Of a stretch of 64,000 bases of DNA, positions 27,342 to 37,109 are shown piece after piece. A program made the translations under genes and the position numbers. This stretch comes from Lutispora sp. (lineage in GTDB: Bacteria > Bacillota > Clostridia > Lutisporales > Lutisporaceae), in assembly GCA_028709965.1 (NCBI GenBank), contig JAQUTA010000003.1, positions 1 through 64,000 of the forward strand. The letters are read 5' to 3'. Numbering within the stretch: the stretch's first letter is position 1; every line of letters starts with the position of its first letter. Under the pieces are notes generated by a model. The model did not search any database, was not told the DNA's origin, and saw only the letters and a list, made by a program, of their open reading frames with translations.

Positions 27342-27477
27342 CCTCTTCCATCAGGTTATTTTTATTATTTATGTTCATTGTGCTATACTATTTAACATTT
27401 ATACAACACATATAAGTATATATTATCATAAAAAAAACCTGTTTTGCAACATTGAAATCAATATAGTTGTATTAAAT
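27342..27477 (-). promoter_or_regulatory. Upstream region of the ccpN-ppsR-ppdK unit
   Basis: AT-rich, no gene. On the minus strand TTGCAA, 18 bases and TAATAT could be a SigA promoter. Operator-like sequence cannot be fixed by eye. Confidence 0.3.
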
Positions 27478-27508
27478 AGAAATGCACCCGCAATGCGGGC
27501 GCATTTCT
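27478..27508 (-). terminator. Terminator of the glyQS operon
   Basis: The minus-strand RNA forms AGAAATGCGCCCGC / GCGGGTGCATTTCT with a G-U pair and short loop, then ATTTAATAC. The glyS stop codon is inside the left arm. Confidence 0.8.
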
Positions 27509-29591
27509 ATTTATTCACTACTATTAAGGATAAATCAGCGAATCTAGTCATCATGTTTTCTATGGTTTTGAGCATTGCCAATCTATTCTTTCTTATTTCT
27601 TCATCATCAACCATAACCATAGTATTATCAAAGAAATTATCTATAGGTGTCTTCATAAGCATGAGAGCCTTTAGTGCATTATTGTAATCCTTCGCATCCA
27701 TAGCTTCCCCAAACATTTTGCTTACATCATTATATGATTCAAAAAGTACTTTTTCAGAATCATCAGCCATCAGCTCCGCATTAAACGATGAGTCTTCTGC
27801 CTTTGAAGCCAAATTGCTCACTCTGTTAAAAGATAAGGCTATGCTTAAAAACTCTTCCTGACTCTTCCACTTAGACAACTCCTTTACTCTAATAAAAGCA
27901 TCATATATATCGGTCAATCCTACCTTCAATATTGAGTCTATGACATCATAGTCATAATTCCTATCTAACAAAACATTTTTTAACCTTTGCTTAAAAAATT
28001 CATTTATATCATCTATTATCTTTGATAATCCGCCCTTAACTACTCCTATATTATAAAAAGGTGCAATTGCATTTTTAATAAGGTTTCTGAGATTTATATG
28101 AAGCTCTTTATCAATAATAATGTTTATTATGCTTATAGCTTGCCTTCTTAAGGCATATGGATCTTGAGAGCCTGTAGGCTGTATACCGATAGAAAAACAA
28201 CCGCTTATTGTGTCGATTCTATCAGAAATGCTGAGAACAGAACCAATAATTGAAGCCGGCAACTCACCGCCTGCATTTCTTGGCATATAATGCTCTTTTA
28301 TTGCATTTGCAACCTCTATTGCTTCACCCTGAACGAAAGCATATTCTCTTCCCATTATTCCTTGAAGTTCATCAAACTCTTTTACCATATTTGTAACCAA
28401 ATCAGCTTTTGCTAAATATGCTGCTCTATCCAATTGGATTTTGCTATTTTTATCTAAATCCAATACTTCTGCCAAATAGGCTGCATTTCCCATTATATTT
28501 TTAGTCTTATCATAAATAGTCCCAAGGGTTTCTTGAAAAACTACATTCTTTAATTTTTCTACAAAAGTATCCAAAGAAGTCTTTTTATCTTCTTCATAGA
28601 AAAACTTTGCATCTGCCAGCCTTGCCCTAAGCACTTTCTCATTGCCCTGTCGAACAGTATCGATGTATCTATCATCGCCATTTCTGACAGCAATAAATTT
28701 GTTTAATAAATTTCCTTCTTTGTTTTCAACGGGAAAATATCTTTGGTGCTCTTTCATGGGAGTTATTATAGCCTCTTTGGGAAGTTTCAAAAATTCTTCT
28801 TCAAAGCTTCCAATCAATGCTGTCGGGTATTCAACTAAATATAATATCTCTTCTAAAAGCTCTTCATCCTCAATTAGTGCCCCATTTATCTCTTTCGCAA
28901 TTTTCTCGCATTGCCTTTTGATAATTTCTCTTCTTTCATCTTGGTCTACTATAACATATTCCTGCCTTAACCTATCGAAATAATCCTCTGCCCTATTTAT
29001 CTCTATATTGCCTTCTGATAAAACGCGATGGCCTCTTGTGAATTTACTGCATGGTATTTTGTCTTTATCAAATTCAATCAATTCTTCACCGAAGATTGGC
29101 ATAAGCCAACGGACAGGTCTTACAAATTTGAAGGTTTTATTGCCCCATTTCATTGACTTGGGAAAACTAATGGAAGTTAAAATTTCTGGGAGCAATGTTG
29201 CCAATACTTCTTTAGTAGCCATACCTAGGACATATTTTTTGCCATAAACATATTCTGTCCCAGACAATTCTTTTATATATATGTCTTTCAAATCAAGCCC
29301 ATTGCCTTTTGCGAAGCCTAACAAAGCCTTTGTTGGATTATTTGAATCATCATATGCTGCTTTTTTAGAAGGACCCTTTAGCACCGTCTCCAGATCTTCC
29401 TGCTTTTCACACATGGCTTTTACGTATATGACAAGCCTTCTTGGGGTTCCATAAGTATTAAGAGACTCAAAGTTAATTCTGTTTTCCAAAAATACCTTAT
29501 TCGCAATTTCTCTTAGTTGTTCTAAGGTTCTATTCATAAACTTTGCCGGAATTTCTTCAGTCCCTATCTCAAAGATTAAATCTCTGCTCAC
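27507..29591 (-). CDS. glyS: Glycine--tRNA ligase beta subunit
   Basis: 694 residues. Starts SRDLIFEIGTEEIPAKFM, with TYGTPRRLVIYV, KSMKWG and FVRPVRWL segments of the beta subunit, and an anticodon-binding-like C-terminal helical region. It binds tRNA-Gly; the alpha subunit holds the aminoacylation site. The true start is a GTG at 29591 preceded by AAGGAGG, one base after the glyQ stop, so the track's earlier start inside glyQ is rejected. The operon is controlled by the upstream T-box. Confidence 0.96.
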   Translation of the reverse strand: MSRDLIFEIGTEEIPAKFMNRTLEQLREIANKVFLENRINFESLNTYGTPRRLVIYVKAMCEKQEDLETVLKGPSKKAAYDDSNNPTKALLGFAKGNGLDLKDIYIKELSGTEYVYGKKYVLGMATKEVLATLLPEILTSISFPKSMKWGNKTFKFVRPVRWLMPIFGEELIEFDKDKIPCSKFTRGHRVLSEGNIEINRAEDYFDRLRQEYVIVDQDERREIIKRQCEKIAKEINGALIEDEELLEEILYLVEYPTALIGSFEEEFLKLPKEAIITPMKEHQRYFPVENKEGNLLNKFIAVRNGDDRYIDTVRQGNEKVLRARLADAKFFYEEDKKTSLDTFVEKLKNVVFQETLGTIYDKTKNIMGNAAYLAEVLDLDKNSKIQLDRAAYLAKADLVTNMVKEFDELQGIMGREYAFVQGEAIEVANAIKEHYMPRNAGGELPASIIGSVLSISDRIDTISGCFSIGIQPTGSQDPYALRRQAISIINIIIDKELHINLRNLIKNAIAPFYNIGVVKGGLSKIIDDINEFFKQRLKNVLLDRNYDYDVIDSILKVGLTDIYDAFIRVKELSKWKSQEEFLSIALSFNRVSNLASKAEDSSFNAELMADDSEKVLFESYNDVSKMFGEAMDAKDYNNALKALMLMKTPIDNFFDNTMVMVDDEEIRKNRLAMLKTIENMMTRFADLSLIVVNK

Positions 29592-29592
29592 T

Positions 29593-30498
29593 TTATATTC
29601 CTCCTTGTACCTGTTTATCATTATTCATTACTTTATTTTTAAGAGGGTAACCCATTTCTTCTCTTTGCTTCAAATATCCCTGTGCTATCATTCTCGCAAG
29701 ATTTCTAACTCTAGATATAAAACCGGTTCTTTCTGTTACGCTTATTGCCCCTCTTGCATCTAATACATTAAACATATGTGAGCATTTAAGAACATAATCA
29801 TAAGCCGGAAGCACCAAGCCTTCTTCAATTACCCTTTTTGCTTCTCCTTCGTAAGAATCAAAGAGTTTAAACAACAAATCAGTATCTGCTAATTCAAAGC
29901 TATATTTTGAATGCTCTACCTCCGCCATTTTAAAGATATCACCATATGTAATTCCATTTACCCATTCAATGTCAAATACATTATCTTTTTCTTGTATATA
30001 CATGGCGATTCTCTCTAAGCCATAGGTTAATTCGGCAGATTCCAATTCGCAATCAAAACCGCCTATCTGTTGAAAATATGTAAATTGAGTGATTTCCATG
30101 CCATCCAGCCATACTTCCCAACCCAATCCCCATGCTCCAAGAGTTGGTGCTTCCCAGTTATCCTCTACAAACCTTATATCATGTTTCTTAGGTTCTACTC
30201 CTAAAGCCATGAGGCTCCCTAGGTATAAATCCTGAATATTATCTGGAGAAGGTTTTAGTATTACTTGAAATTGGTGATGCTGGTATACTCTATTTGGATT
30301 TTCTCCATACCTTGCATCAGCAGGTCTCCTTGAAGGCTCTACATAAGCGACTCTCCATGGTTCAGGACCCAGTGCTTTAAGAAAGGTATACGGGCTCATT
30401 GTGCCTGCTCCCTTTTCAACATCGTAGGGTTGAGCAATGATACAATCCTGTTTAGCCCAATAGTTTTGTAGTGTGAGAATTATCTCTTGAAATGTCAT
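29593..30498 (-). CDS. glyQ: Glycine--tRNA ligase alpha subunit
   Basis: 301 residues, strongly conserved class II synthetase alpha chain ([65 protein letters not shown]). With GlyS it forms the alpha2-beta2 enzyme that charges tRNA-Gly. The ATG at 30498 with TAGGAGG upstream is preferred over the track start at 30516. Expression is set by the glycine T-box leader immediately upstream. Confidence 0.98.
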   Translation of the reverse strand: MTFQEIILTLQNYWAKQDCIIAQPYDVEKGAGTMSPYTFLKALGPEPWRVAYVEPSRRPADARYGENPNRVYQHHQFQVILKPSPDNIQDLYLGSLMALGVEPKKHDIRFVEDNWEAPTLGAWGLGWEVWLDGMEITQFTYFQQIGGFDCELESAELTYGLERIAMYIQEKDNVFDIEWVNGITYGDIFKMAEVEHSKYSFELADTDLLFKLFDSYEGEAKRVIEEGLVLPAYDYVLKCSHMFNVLDARGAISVTERTGFISRVRNLARMIAQGYLKQREEMGYPLKNKVMNNDKQVQGGI

Positions 30499-30531
30499 AT
30501 TAATTCCTCCTAACAATCTTATTTATACAAA

Positions 30532-30745
30532 AATAAAACCTTTCATCCCTGCAAGGGACGAAAGGTTTTCTTCCGCGGTTCCACCCTTATTGGCCGACCT
30601 AAGCCGCCCTCTTGTTAAACTGGCTCAAGAGTGCCTTCGCTATAAAATGAATGCTGATTTTCACCAACTATCAGCTCGCTAAAATTCGTATTAAAGCTAC
30701 TATTCTCCATCACAGCCAATAAAATAATTCTTGTAATATACACTA
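30532..30745 (-). promoter_or_regulatory. Glycine T-box riboswitch (glyQS leader), specifier GGC
   Basis: The minus strand has the stem I element AGTTGGTGAAAATCAGC and a specifier loop GCGAAGGCACTC with the Gly codon GGC at 30635-30633. The T-box GGGTGGAACCGCGG is at 30586-30573. A terminator follows (AAAACCTTTC.../...GAAAGGTTTT then ATTTTT). Uncharged tRNA-Gly(GCC) should favour the antiterminator and raise glyQS expression. Confidence 0.95.
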
Positions 30746-30768
30746 ACAAAATCAAACCTTTTTGTCAA
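30740..30768 (-). promoter_or_regulatory. Promoter of the glyQS T-box leader
   Basis: TTGACA (30768-30763), 17-base spacer, TAGTGT with a TG three bases upstream (extended -10). Transcription should start just ahead of stem I. Confidence 0.65.
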
Positions 30769-30774
30769 TAGAAT

Positions 30775-31305
30775 TTAAGGCATATCCGTATCAATTTTAG
30801 AGCAGCAATCGTCAACTACATTGTTGCTGCTCATATTTTGTGTGGTATTCTTTACCTCCTCTGCAAAGTCTCTGACTTTGTCTGCCGCATTTCCCACTGC
30901 ATTATTGATAACATTATTTACATTTACTGTTCCTTTATTTTGCCTTTCAACCTCAATGGTGCATTTAGTCATCAAAGCTACCGCAGTTCCGATAGCAGTT
31001 ATTTGCGGCATAACTACTGCGCTTATGGCACCTGCTGTTACAGGTATGTCTAATATAACACCGTTGTCCTTCTTTATCCTTATCCTATTTACGTTACCTG
31101 ACTTAACTAGAGTTTTCAGTTTGTCCATTGCTTCATTGCCTTTTACAGACATTGTTTCTGTCCACTTTTTGTCCCCTGATTCTTCAATGTTAATTAAAGC
31201 ATCAACCACATTGCCATTGGCAAATGTTAGAGCCTCCCGGGCTTCCTTATATGAAACGCCGGTTCTGTCTCTTATAATGTCGATTTTATCCAGCGTGATA
31301 TCCAC
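30775..31305 (-). CDS. DUF4342 protein with N-terminal UBA/TS-N-like motif
   Basis: 176 residues. Residues 1-45 (LDKIDIIRDRTGVSYKEAREAL, NGNVVDALINIEE) look like the three-helix UBA/TS-N fold that binds proteins or nascent chains. A DUF4342 segment follows (RIRIKKDNGVILDIPVTAGAI) and a hydrophobic stretch (about 95-115, AVVMPQITAIGTAVALM), then a hydrophilic tail. The role is unknown. The start is GTG at 31305 with AAGGAG upstream. It lies between recO and the glyQS promoter. Confidence 0.8.
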   Translation of the reverse strand: MDITLDKIDIIRDRTGVSYKEAREALTFANGNVVDALINIEESGDKKWTETMSVKGNEAMDKLKTLVKSGNVNRIRIKKDNGVILDIPVTAGAISAVVMPQITAIGTAVALMTKCTIEVERQNKGTVNVNNVINNAVGNAADKVRDFAEEVKNTTQNMSSNNVVDDCCSKIDTDMP

Positions 31306-31335
31306 TCTGCATTCTCCTTTCGTTGGCTAAATTAA

Positions 31336-32091
31336 TCATTCTCCCTCGAGATTTTTAATACTATTGATAAAGTCCATGGATTTAAATCTTTTGTCCAAAT
31401 ATCTTTGAACAAAAGCATCTATGATCTTATCAATCTCTATAAAAATAGTATTATCAATTTTTATTGTATTTAGTCTCGAAATAGATGTAGACAACAAAAG
31501 GGCAAATGTTTCCAAAACATTTGCGCTTATCTTTACTGCAGCGGTATCATAAGCTGAACATTTATTGCATAATGCTCCTCCCAAATTAATACTAAACTTA
31601 TATAAACTATCCTCATTGCCACAATTAACACATTTTGAAATGCATGGTTTAAAACCACTTAGATCCATAAGCTTTATTTGATAAGCACAAGATAAAATGC
31701 CTATAGGTACTTCATTACGAGATAAATAATATAAGGCATTAGACAAAAGCAGAAATAGCCTCTCGCTTGATAGATCCTCGTCTGTCACTGTATCCGCCAA
31801 TTCAGTAAAATATACTGCGTAAGAAAGCTTTAATAAATCATTTCTAATGTTGTAAAAGCTTTCTCTCAACTCTCCTGTGCTTACATGATAAAAATTAGTC
31901 CCTTTATATAAAATTAGTTCGCTAAAAGCAAAAAGCTCACTGCTTGGCAAAAGACTACTTTTTGATCGTCTGCAGCCCTTGGAAATTGCTTTTATTTTGC
32001 CTTTGCTTCTAGTTAAAATAGTCAATATTCTATCTGCCTCATTTATATCCGTATACTTCAAAACCAAACCTTGAGTTCTAACAATAGCCAT
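31336..32091 (-). CDS. recO: DNA repair protein RecO
   Basis: 251 residues: N-terminal OB fold (VRTQGLVLKYTDINEADRILTILTRSKGKIKAISKG), helical C-terminal domain and a zinc site formed by CVNC and CNKC with CISKC nearby. RecO anneals ssDNA and helps load RecA with RecR. It lies nine bases after era, as in Bacillus. Confidence 0.95.
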   Translation of the reverse strand: MAIVRTQGLVLKYTDINEADRILTILTRSKGKIKAISKGCRRSKSSLLPSSELFAFSELILYKGTNFYHVSTGELRESFYNIRNDLLKLSYAVYFTELADTVTDEDLSSERLFLLLSNALYYLSRNEVPIGILSCAYQIKLMDLSGFKPCISKCVNCGNEDSLYKFSINLGGALCNKCSAYDTAAVKISANVLETFALLLSTSISRLNTIKIDNTIFIEIDKIIDAFVQRYLDKRFKSMDFINSIKNLEGE

Positions 32092-32100
32092 AATACACCT

Positions 32101-32997
32101 CTAATTGTATCCTAAAGCTTTCAAAGCCGATAAACTATCCCTCCAGTCTCTTTTAACCTTTACCCAAAGCTGTAGGTTTACCTTGCAATTCAACAAATTT
32201 TCTATATCAACTCTTGATTTGCTTCCAATAGCTTTCAGCATAGCTCCTCCTTTGCCAATAATTATTCTCCTATGAGATTCTTTCTCACAATATATCGTTG
32301 CCTCAATATCAACTATCTCTTTTCCTTCTCTCTCCTTCATAGACATTACTTCAACTGCAGTTCCATGCGGAATTTCTTCTCTTGTCAGCAGCAATATTTT
32401 TTCTCGTATATACTCAGCTACAATAAATCTTTCAGGAACATCTGTAATCATATCCTGTGGAAAGTACATAGGTCCTTCCGGTAGAAATCTAACAATCTCA
32501 TTTATCAAATCATCTGTATTATTTCCCATTTTAGCAGATATGGGCACTATGCTGTCAAAAATACTTTCGTATAATGTTATCTTAGCCAACACACCTTCAA
32601 GTTCTTTTTTTGATATCTTGTCTATTTTATTTAATGCAAGTATTTTCCTTGTCTTAACGGTTTTAACAGTTTCAAAGATATATATATCCCCACTTCCAAT
32701 TTGAGCAGAGCAATCAACAAGAACCACAGTCACATCCACCCCTTTTAGGGACTGAACTGCAGAGCTTACCATGTACTCCCCAAGTTTATGCTTTGGCTTA
32801 TGTATTCCGGGGGTGTCTAAAAAAACGATCTGATGATTTTGTTGGGTCAGTATACATCTAATAGTATTCCTGGTAGTTTGGGGCTTGTCGGATATAATAT
32901 TTAACCTTTCGCCCATAAAAGTATTTATAAGCGTAGATTTCCCCACATTAGGCCTGCCAATAATAGATACAAAACCTGACTTAAAACTGCTATCCAC
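32101..32997 (-). CDS. era: GTPase Era
   Basis: 298 residues. GTPase motifs: G1 GRPNVGKST, G2 region TTRNTIRC, G3 DTPGIHKPKH, G4 NKID, G5 SAK; a C-terminal KH RNA-binding domain has RRIIIGKGGAMLKAIG. Era binds the 16S rRNA 3' end in 30S assembly. The track frame starts 22 residues early within cdd; GGAGGAG five bases before the GTG at 32997 gives the expected length. Confidence 0.97.
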   Translation of the reverse strand: MDSSFKSGFVSIIGRPNVGKSTLINTFMGERLNIISDKPQTTRNTIRCILTQQNHQIVFLDTPGIHKPKHKLGEYMVSSAVQSLKGVDVTVVLVDCSAQIGSGDIYIFETVKTVKTRKILALNKIDKISKKELEGVLAKITLYESIFDSIVPISAKMGNNTDDLINEIVRFLPEGPMYFPQDMITDVPERFIVAEYIREKILLLTREEIPHGTAVEVMSMKEREGKEIVDIEATIYCEKESHRRIIIGKGGAMLKAIGSKSRVDIENLLNCKVNLQLWVKVKRDWRDSLSALKALGYN

Positions 32998-33028
32998 TTC
33001 AGCTCCTCCTCCCATTTCAAAAATAATG

Positions 33029-33409
33029 TTAAAAATCAGTAAACGCGTGAGGCAGTAAATCACTTAACTTATGCTCAGAAATTTTCTTTTCGTCTGTAAA
33101 AATAAGCTTTAAATCCAATCCAAACTCAGACATAAATTGTCTGCATATTCCACAAGGATATGTAACATCCTCACTGCTGCTAACAATTGCAATAGCTTCA
33201 AATTCTTTCTCTCCTTCTGAAATTGCTTTGGTAAAAGCTACTCTCTCTGCGCATATTGTAGCGCCATAAGAAGCATTTTCAACATTGCATCCAGTATATA
33301 TCTTACCGGATTTCCCTAAAAGGGCAGCCCCCACTTTAAAATTTGAATATTTCACGTAAGCCATTTCTCTTGCTTCTTTTGCTTTGTCAATCAAAGTATC
33401 ATAGCTCAT
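33029..33409 (-). CDS. cdd: Cytidine deaminase
   Basis: 126 residues. Zinc ligands Cys53, Cys86 and Cys89 with catalytic Glu55 (TICAERVAF, YPCGICRQFMSEF). It deaminates cytidine and deoxycytidine in pyrimidine salvage. Located upstream of era as in Bacillus; here it follows a DUF3048 gene instead of dgkA. Confidence 0.97.
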   Translation of the reverse strand: MSYDTLIDKAKEAREMAYVKYSNFKVGAALLGKSGKIYTGCNVENASYGATICAERVAFTKAISEGEKEFEAIAIVSSSEDVTYPCGICRQFMSEFGLDLKLIFTDEKKISEHKLSDLLPHAFTDF

Positions 33410-33413
33410 CTAA

Positions 33414-34466
33414 TCACTCCCCGAACCCAATTTTTACATACTCAGGTACTATTTGAATCCAAGTTACACCTTTATTGATAATAATCTCTTCGCCATTCAT
33501 ATTTTTATATATAGTTTTCCCATTGCGACTTGTTTTGCTCCATTCAATCTCAATGAGTTTTCCGCCGGTAATCAAATATCCTCTATTCTTGGTAATATTA
33601 CTAACTTCCAATCTTCCTACCTTGTCTATTACTTTCAGTCCTACTTTCTCAATTATTATATTGGTTGTCTTGACATCTTCTTTAGTTTCTTTATCCTTCA
33701 TATTATCACCGTTTATCTTGCGATAATATACTTTTTCCTGTTCATTATAAACATATGAGACCTTATAGTTTTTATCATAGTTGATAACAATATTTTGTCC
33801 ATTTCCTCCATCCGGCACAACGAAATCATTATTAAATCTGAAATATTGGGGAGCTGTCTTATTCTCCAGCTTTTTGCTTGATGATACTTCTCTCATGAGC
33901 CTTGTATTGGTATATAGGTTGTGAGGCATTTTTCTATCTGTTGATCGCCAAAAAACCGGAGTGCCAACCAAATCATTAAAGGCATCGATTCTTAAATCTT
34001 TGATATCCTTTAGCGCTTGAGGGCTACCTCCGCAATGAACATAAATAGAGCCATACTCAAGAGCTTTATCTATAAAATATGGTCTTGCACTCCTTACAGG
34101 TCCAATCTTTTCTGACGCTCCATGATGATAAATCGCCATATATCTTGTGATATTGCCTTCTACAGGCATCTCGTAAACAATATCTGCGGCGCTCAAGCCA
34201 GATTGAGGTCTGGCGCTTACCTCATTATCTATCATTACTGCAATAGGTCTATATTTTGTTTCTGTTTCATCTTCTACTCCAATTCCAGTAAGGGAACAAA
34301 TGAACTTATTTTCTTGTATTGGTTCTTCTTCTGACTTAGGCTCCTCCACAGTGCTTGTTTCAATTGTTTCATCCGATGCTGGCAACTGGGACTCAGTCGT
34401 ACAGGCAGATAGCAACATTGCTACTATTCCGATAATTACAAAGAGAGCCTTCCACGATGATTTCAT
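33414..34466 (-). CDS. DUF3048 lipoprotein (YerB-like)
   Basis: 350 residues. Signal peptide with lipobox LLSAC, an acidic linker, then DUF3048 N-terminal domain (YRPIAVMIDNEVSARPQSGLSAADIVYEM, GPVRSARPYFIDKALEYGSIYVHCGG) and C-terminal domain. The family resembles Bacillus YerB; its biochemical role is unsettled. It should be anchored outside the membrane. The gene lies exactly where dgkA usually sits between ybeY and cdd, and no dgkA is present. Confidence 0.88.
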   Translation of the reverse strand: MKSSWKALFVIIGIVAMLLSACTTESQLPASDETIETSTVEEPKSEEEPIQENKFICSLTGIGVEDETETKYRPIAVMIDNEVSARPQSGLSAADIVYEMPVEGNITRYMAIYHHGASEKIGPVRSARPYFIDKALEYGSIYVHCGGSPQALKDIKDLRIDAFNDLVGTPVFWRSTDRKMPHNLYTNTRLMREVSSSKKLENKTAPQYFRFNNDFVVPDGGNGQNIVINYDKNYKVSYVYNEQEKVYYRKINGDNMKDKETKEDVKTTNIIIEKVGLKVIDKVGRLEVSNITKNRGYLITGGKLIEIEWSKTSRNGKTIYKNMNGEEIIINKGVTWIQIVPEYVKIGFGE

Positions 34467-34523
34467 ACTAACCCTTCTTCCATATTAGTTTTATTAATTT
34501 TTACTAATTTATTATTCTATCCT

Positions 34524-35009
34524 TTATCTATTAATGTTCAATATCCCCAATATGGTATCTTGCTTTTGAAACATTACTCTTTCATCTGCTTTTTCTTCAT
34601 GATCGTATCCCAAAAGATGAAGCATGCCATGAACTAGTAGAAAAGCTATTTCTCTGTCTTTGCTGTGTCCATATTCCCCAGCTTGTTCTATAGCCCTTTC
34701 TACAGATATTACAATGTCTCCTAAAGGAAGCTCCTCTTCGATATAATCGTTTAGGTCACTTTCAAAACCTTCATCATCTTCCTCAAATTCTAGCATTGAA
34801 AAAGAAAGAACGTCTGTAGGAGCATCAATATTTCTATACTCTTTGTTTAAATCCTGCATCTCTTGGTTATCAACAAATGATATGCTAATTTCGAAATTAT
34901 CATCCCAATCCTCATAATCCAAAACAGCTTTTACAATCTTATTGGCTAAAGTCTCCATATCTTCTGAAATCTCCATTAAGTCCTGCCTGTTATCTACCAA
35001 TACTGTCAA
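34524..35009 (-). CDS. ybeY: Endoribonuclease YbeY
   Basis: 161 residues. Zinc-binding motif H-x3-H-x5-H is seen as HGMLHLLGYDH (His127, 131, 137), preceded by the conserved TDVLSFSM and LGDIVISVE. YbeY acts in 16S rRNA 3'-end maturation and ribosome quality control. The start codon is TTG at 35009 behind GAAGGGGG. Confidence 0.95.
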   Translation of the reverse strand: MTVLVDNRQDLMEISEDMETLANKIVKAVLDYEDWDDNFEISISFVDNQEMQDLNKEYRNIDAPTDVLSFSMLEFEEDDEGFESDLNDYIEEELPLGDIVISVERAIEQAGEYGHSKDREIAFLLVHGMLHLLGYDHEEKADERVMFQKQDTILGILNINR

Positions 35010-35037
35010 ATAAATTCCCCCTTCATTTGCTAATGTG

Positions 35038-37095
35038 TTAAATATCTTTTAAGTTTTCCGGATACTCTATCCTATCATGAAAAATACCGGCCAGCACCTT
35101 TACGAAGGCTTGAGTGATGCTTTCTATGTCCTTTAGTGTCAAATTGCATTCACTGAGTTGATTATCATTTATTTTATCAAATAATATTTTTCTTACGCCT
35201 TTCTCTACCTCGTCTTTGGTCGGTTCGCTTAAAGACCTAACATAGGCCTCTATAGAATCTGCCAACAAAACTATTGCAGCTTCCTTGCTCTGTGGTTTCA
35301 ATAGAGGATAACGAAACTTCTCCTCAGACACAGTATCTGCACCTTGAGATGCAACAGCCTTATGATAAAAATATGCCACCAATGTATCACCATGATGCTG
35401 ACTTATTATATCAATAACTTTAGACGGAAGCTTAGATTTTTTAGCAGTTTCTATACCATCCTTTACATGGGAGATTATTATTGACGCACTTAAATTTGGT
35501 GAAATCTTATCATGAGGATTTTCTTTAGTCAATTGGTTCTCCTTAAAAAAATATGGTCTTTTAAGTTTACCTATATCATGATAATAAGAGCCGACTCTAC
35601 AAAGTAATGCATTAGCATCTACTTCTTCTGCAGCAGCCTCAGAAAGATTTCCTACTAATATTGAATGATAATAAGTCCCCGGAGCTTCTATGAGAAGCCT
35701 CCTCAGAAGCGGCTGATTTGGGTTGGATAACTCCATCAATTTAATTGGTGTTATTATGTCAAATACAGATTCAAAGAAAGGTAATAAGCCAATGGTAAGG
35801 ACAGAAGTAAAAATTCCTCCTACAATACCATAGCTTACATCATAAATATAGTACTTAGCCTCAATGTTATTGATTAACCCAAAGCTGAATATTGATAAAA
35901 TATTTATAAGGGCTACAGCTAAGCCTGCGTAGATAACCACACTTCTATGCTGGGTTTTTGAAACTATGATAGAACCCAGCAACCCTGAGAGTAACATCGC
36001 CACCATTATTGTAATATTAAACTCTGTAATGAACCCAACAATTATAGTCATAAGTATGTTAACCACAATTGCAATTCTAGAATCGATTAAAATGGTAATT
36101 ATCAACGCACAAGCCGGTATAGGCATTATATAATTTGATATATTTCTTGTCCCAACAGCAATTAATAGACTAATAATAACATTAATGCTTATCAATAGCA
36201 GCATTGAATTGCTTGTCCATATATTAGGGCAAAAGCGCCATATGTACAAGCAAAAAACTATCATTGAAATCATTATTAAAATTCCGTAAGATAAACTTAT
36301 TCTGTAATCATTTCTATCTTCATCTTTAAGAAGCCCATAGGCTTTAAGAAGTTGAATTTGTTGAATACTAAGTTCCTGTCCCCTGCTAATGATTCTTGTT
36401 CCTTTTTTTATAAGTATATCCTCAATATCCGCTCTCGCTTCATTTTTTCTCAAATTTGTTTCTTCGTCATCATAAAAAAGGTTTGGCTCTATTATTGTGG
36501 CAGTGATTTTGGCGCCAATATCGTTAAGCTTATTTTTCTTAGGTAGCTTTGAAAAGAAATCTGTAATCTCTTCTCTTTTGGTTTCCAGTTGTTTATCATT
36601 AAACCTCTCATTCAGAATTTGATTCATAAGATATTTAATATTATCCTTCATCTGCAACAAATCCTGTATAGAACAATTAATTAATGATTCATAAGATTCC
36701 TTATCCAAATCTATAACAGACTGAGCTTCTATATTTTGAAGTTTTTGATCCAAATTCAGTTCTTCATTGCTTCTTTGTTCTTCTAGCTGGCTAAAGAATA
36801 AATCAATCTTCTTTTCAAGCTCTATTTGTACGGTCAAATCCAGCTTATATATGGGCTGAACTATTTCTTCGGCTTCTTTACGCTTCATTTCTGTTGCTGT
36901 CTTGTCAACCATGTTAGCAGGTGCATCAATATCAGTATCAGAAATATCTCCAATTCTTAAACTGTACTTTTTCGGTGCAGAAGTAATCATTAATATGCCA
37001 TAAATAATTAAAAACATAAAAACCAACACTGAAGCTTTTATAAAATTATCATTAGCCCCAAGTTTCATAATTTTCAATTTCCTTGGTTTTCCCAT
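35038..37095 (-). CDS. 7TM-HD membrane phosphohydrolase (YqfF/PgpH family)
   Basis: 685 residues. One N-terminal TM helix, a large extracytoplasmic 7TMR-HDED region (about 45-270), then about seven TM helices (280-470) and a cytoplasmic HD domain (GSYYHDIGKLKRPYFF, ISQHHGD, ADSIEA). In Listeria the homologue PgpH degrades c-di-AMP, so that is the best guess. Lies between ybeY and phoH as yqfF does in Bacillus. Confidence 0.93.
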   Translation of the reverse strand: MGKPRKLKIMKLGANDNFIKASVLVFMFLIIYGILMITSAPKKYSLRIGDISDTDIDAPANMVDKTATEMKRKEAEEIVQPIYKLDLTVQIELEKKIDLFFSQLEEQRSNEELNLDQKLQNIEAQSVIDLDKESYESLINCSIQDLLQMKDNIKYLMNQILNERFNDKQLETKREEITDFFSKLPKKNKLNDIGAKITATIIEPNLFYDDEETNLRKNEARADIEDILIKKGTRIISRGQELSIQQIQLLKAYGLLKDEDRNDYRISLSYGILIMISMIVFCLYIWRFCPNIWTSNSMLLLISINVIISLLIAVGTRNISNYIMPIPACALIITILIDSRIAIVVNILMTIIVGFITEFNITIMVAMLLSGLLGSIIVSKTQHRSVVIYAGLAVALINILSIFSFGLINNIEAKYYIYDVSYGIVGGIFTSVLTIGLLPFFESVFDIITPIKLMELSNPNQPLLRRLLIEAPGTYYHSILVGNLSEAAAEEVDANALLCRVGSYYHDIGKLKRPYFFKENQLTKENPHDKISPNLSASIIISHVKDGIETAKKSKLPSKVIDIISQHHGDTLVAYFYHKAVASQGADTVSEEKFRYPLLKPQSKEAAIVLLADSIEAYVRSLSEPTKDEVEKGVRKILFDKINDNQLSECNLTLKDIESITQAFVKVLAGIFHDRIEYPENLKDI

Positions 37096-37109
37096 AATCT
37101 ACCTCCGTT

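Noticed and set aside
30821-31330. 169-aa plus-strand ORF
   Set aside because: Antisense shadow of the DUF4342 gene, without recognisable start signals or family.
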